From Sphingomonas kyeonggiensis (GTDB lineage Bacteria > Pseudomonadota > Alphaproteobacteria > Sphingomonadales > Sphingomonadaceae), in NCBI RefSeq assembly GCF_014196745.1, contig NZ_JACIEH010000001.1, positions 496,001 through 560,000 on the forward strand: a DNA stretch of 64,000 bases, given 5' to 3'. The notes beneath the pieces were generated by a model. The model had not been told where the DNA came from and did no database searches. It saw only the letters and a program-made list of their open reading frames with translations. The translations under genes were made by a program, and so were the position numbers. Below are positions 62,663 to 64,000 of this stretch, piece by piece; positions within the stretch are counted from its first letter, which is position 1; the number at the start of each line of letters is the position of its first letter.

Positions 62663-64000
62663 CTAGAAACTCCCCCGCACCGTGAACGTGAAGATCGGCC
62701 CGATCAGCTGGTCGTTGCGCTGGCGGAAGACCAGCGGGCTGGCGTTGCGGCGGCCGGCATAGACCGCGCGGTCGAAATAATGCCGGGCGCTGAAGATGTT
62801 GCCGACCTGGGCCCGCAGGGTCAGGCCGAACACGTCCTTGTGCTCGAGGAAGGCGTTGACGAACCAGGGGCCTTCATTCTCCTGGTTCACTTCGGTCAGA
62901 TATACGTATTTCGCATAGTGATAGAGGCTGGCCGAGGCGCCCCAGGCGAAGTCGCTCTTCGGGATGTCGTGGCGGAAGTTGAGCTCGGCCCAGCGGTCCT
63001 GCGCGCCGCTGATCGGGCGCATCTCGCCGGTGAGCGGATCGCGGACCCGGGCGATCTCGAAGCCGAGCCTGGCGTCGAGCTTGGCGCCCGGCAGGCCCAG
63101 GGGCGCGAACTGGATCGTGCTGGTGCTCTCCATGCCGAAGCGCGTGGCATGCGGCAGGTTGCCGACGCCTTCGCCGTCCGCGCCGATCGGCACGATGTCG
63201 ATGATGTCCTCGACCGCGTAATAATAGCTGCGCAGCCGGGTCTTGCCCGCGGCGCCCAGCGAGCGGCCGACCTCCATCTCGACTTCCCAGCTCTGCGGCG
63301 GGACGAGATCCGGATTGCCGCTGTTCTGCCGCTCGGACTTGAGATTGGGCTGGGCGAGGAAATCATAGAAGCTGATCTGGCCGACGCGGCGGCGCAGCTT
63401 CAGGCTGAGATCCCAGTTCTTGTCCGGCTGCCAGCCCAGCGTGAGGCTGCCCTTGGGGCGGAAGAAGCGGCGCGGGGCGAGGTCGCCGTCGACGCGCTCC
63501 AGCGTGCTGGTCTCGCCGCCGGCGGCGAACTGGAGGTTGAAGCCCGAGCCGAGCGGGCGGCTGAGCGTGGTCATCCCCTCATAGCGGACCTCGCGGACGA
63601 TGCCGCTGCCGCCGGGAAAGGGGACGGGGACGAACGCGCCCCGGGGATCGAGCGTGGCGAGCGAACCGCGCTGGTCGAGTCCGTTGACCGCGCGCTCGAG
63701 CGAGACCTGCAGGTCGTTCCTGCCCATCTTCCAGCGATATTCGCCGCGCGCGATCGTCTCGGTGACGTGCGAGTTGCGCGAGAAGCGCGTGCCCTGGTCG
63801 GGCGCGCCGCTGGCGAAGCTGTCGACCTGGGTGGAGACCAGCGGCTCGTGATCGAAATGCCTGAGGCCGATCACCTTGAGCCGGCCGGGGCCGAAGGCGA
63901 ATTCGTAATCGGCGTTGATGTCGTACATCCAGCCGTCGAGCTTCTGGAGACGCAGGCGGGTGCCGTTATTTCCGTCGGCGCGGAAGCGCTGCTCGAAATC
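62663..64000 (-). CDS. TonB-dependent receptor, C-terminal part (runs off the window)
   Basis: About 445 residues are visible and the frame stays open to base 64000; ATG 63928 is internal, not the start. The segment is barrel strands: YDINADYEFAFGPGRLKVIGL, RRRVGQISFYDFLAQPNLKSERQNSGNPDLVPPQSWEVEMEVGRSLG and a C-terminal LTLRAQVGNIFSARHYFDRAVYAGRR followed by FTFTVRGSF, a typical outer membrane C-terminus ending in Phe. NPDLVPPQSWEVEMEV is common in sphingomonad TonB receptors. Ligand unknown. Confidence 0.88.
   Translation of the reverse strand, partial: DFEQRFRADGNNGTRLRLQKLDGWMYDINADYEFAFGPGRLKVIGLRHFDHEPLVSTQVDSFASGAPDQGTRFSRNSHVTETIARGEYRWKMGRNDLQVSLERAVNGLDQRGSLATLDPRGAFVPVPFPGGSGIVREVRYEGMTTLSRPLGSGFNLQFAAGGETSTLERVDGDLAPRRFFRPKGSLTLGWQPDKNWDLSLKLRRRVGQISFYDFLAQPNLKSERQNSGNPDLVPPQSWEVEMEVGRSLGAAGKTRLRSYYYAVEDIIDIVPIGADGEGVGNLPHATRFGMESTSTIQFAPLGLPGAKLDARLGFEIARVRDPLTGEMRPISGAQDRWAELNFRHDIPKSDFAWGASASLYHYAKYVYLTEVNQENEGPWFVNAFLEHKDVFGLTLRAQVGNIFSARHYFDRAVYAGRRNASPLVFRQRNDQLIGPIFTFTVRGSF

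Overview
The window is GC-rich chromosomal DNA that looks like a sphingomonad (Sphingomonas or a close relative, Alphaproteobacteria). The signs are an mltA-Smr gene pair, an rpmH-rnpA-yidD-yidC-engB block, several very large TonB-dependent receptors, and recurrent REP-like palindromes between genes. No rRNA, prophage or CRISPR array is visible. There are two tRNAs, Leu(CAA) and Thr(UGU).

Layout: 1-16 kb is mostly housekeeping: the mltA end, an Smr protein, a GGDEF/EAL protein, dapE, a cupin, a GH19 hydrolase, a GST, an S9 peptidase, a MarR/MFS pair with palindromic operators, a chemoreceptor, a NagX-like acyltransferase, and the ribosome/membrane-insertion operon. At 17.2-25.0 kb a comM (YifB-type Mg-chelatase-like ATPase) gene is split by a 6256-bp IS1595/ISXO2-type transposon (17916-24171). 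The element has 35-bp perfect inverted repeats and an 8-bp target duplication (GAGGCGCT). Removing the element and one duplication restores a 502-codon comM reading frame.

The transposon is the most unusual part of the window. Besides its transposase and a translationally coupled 66-aa gene it carries an orphan Cas2-fold (SinR-like) protein behind a structured leader, a coiled-coil/winged-helix protein, a SANT-like peptide, a DUF6471 HTH protein, an XRE regulator divergent from a membrane-protein/lipoprotein pair across a perfect operator palindrome, and two unrecognised proteins (100 and 275 aa). A roughly 20-bp CATAYGATG motif is repeated near both ends and in the transposase promoter region. 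An AT-rich GATAAC-repeat tract with a consensus DnaA box lies inside the element.

25.8-47.3 kb is a uronate/polysaccharide utilisation locus. A leftward arm encodes a LamG-containing 1255-aa secreted protein, a DUF885 protein and a TonB receptor. A rightward arm encodes a FAH-family hydratase, an ExuT-like transporter, UxaC, KduI, KduD, KdgK and a secreted carboxylesterase. A LacI regulator and a second TonB receptor follow. Four TGACACCGGT sites sit upstream of both arms, of lacI and of the second receptor, so they probably form one LacI regulon.

47.5-57.9 kb is potassium homeostasis: kup, divergent from two small membrane-protein genes and kdpFABC-kdpDE, with an 11-bp-spaced direct repeat that may be the KdpE site. 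58-64 kb holds a YbaN protein, an AraC regulator, a methyltransferase plus a siderophore-interacting reductase, an Nramp (mntH) transporter, a perfect three-way-junction palindrome and the C-terminal part of another TonB receptor.
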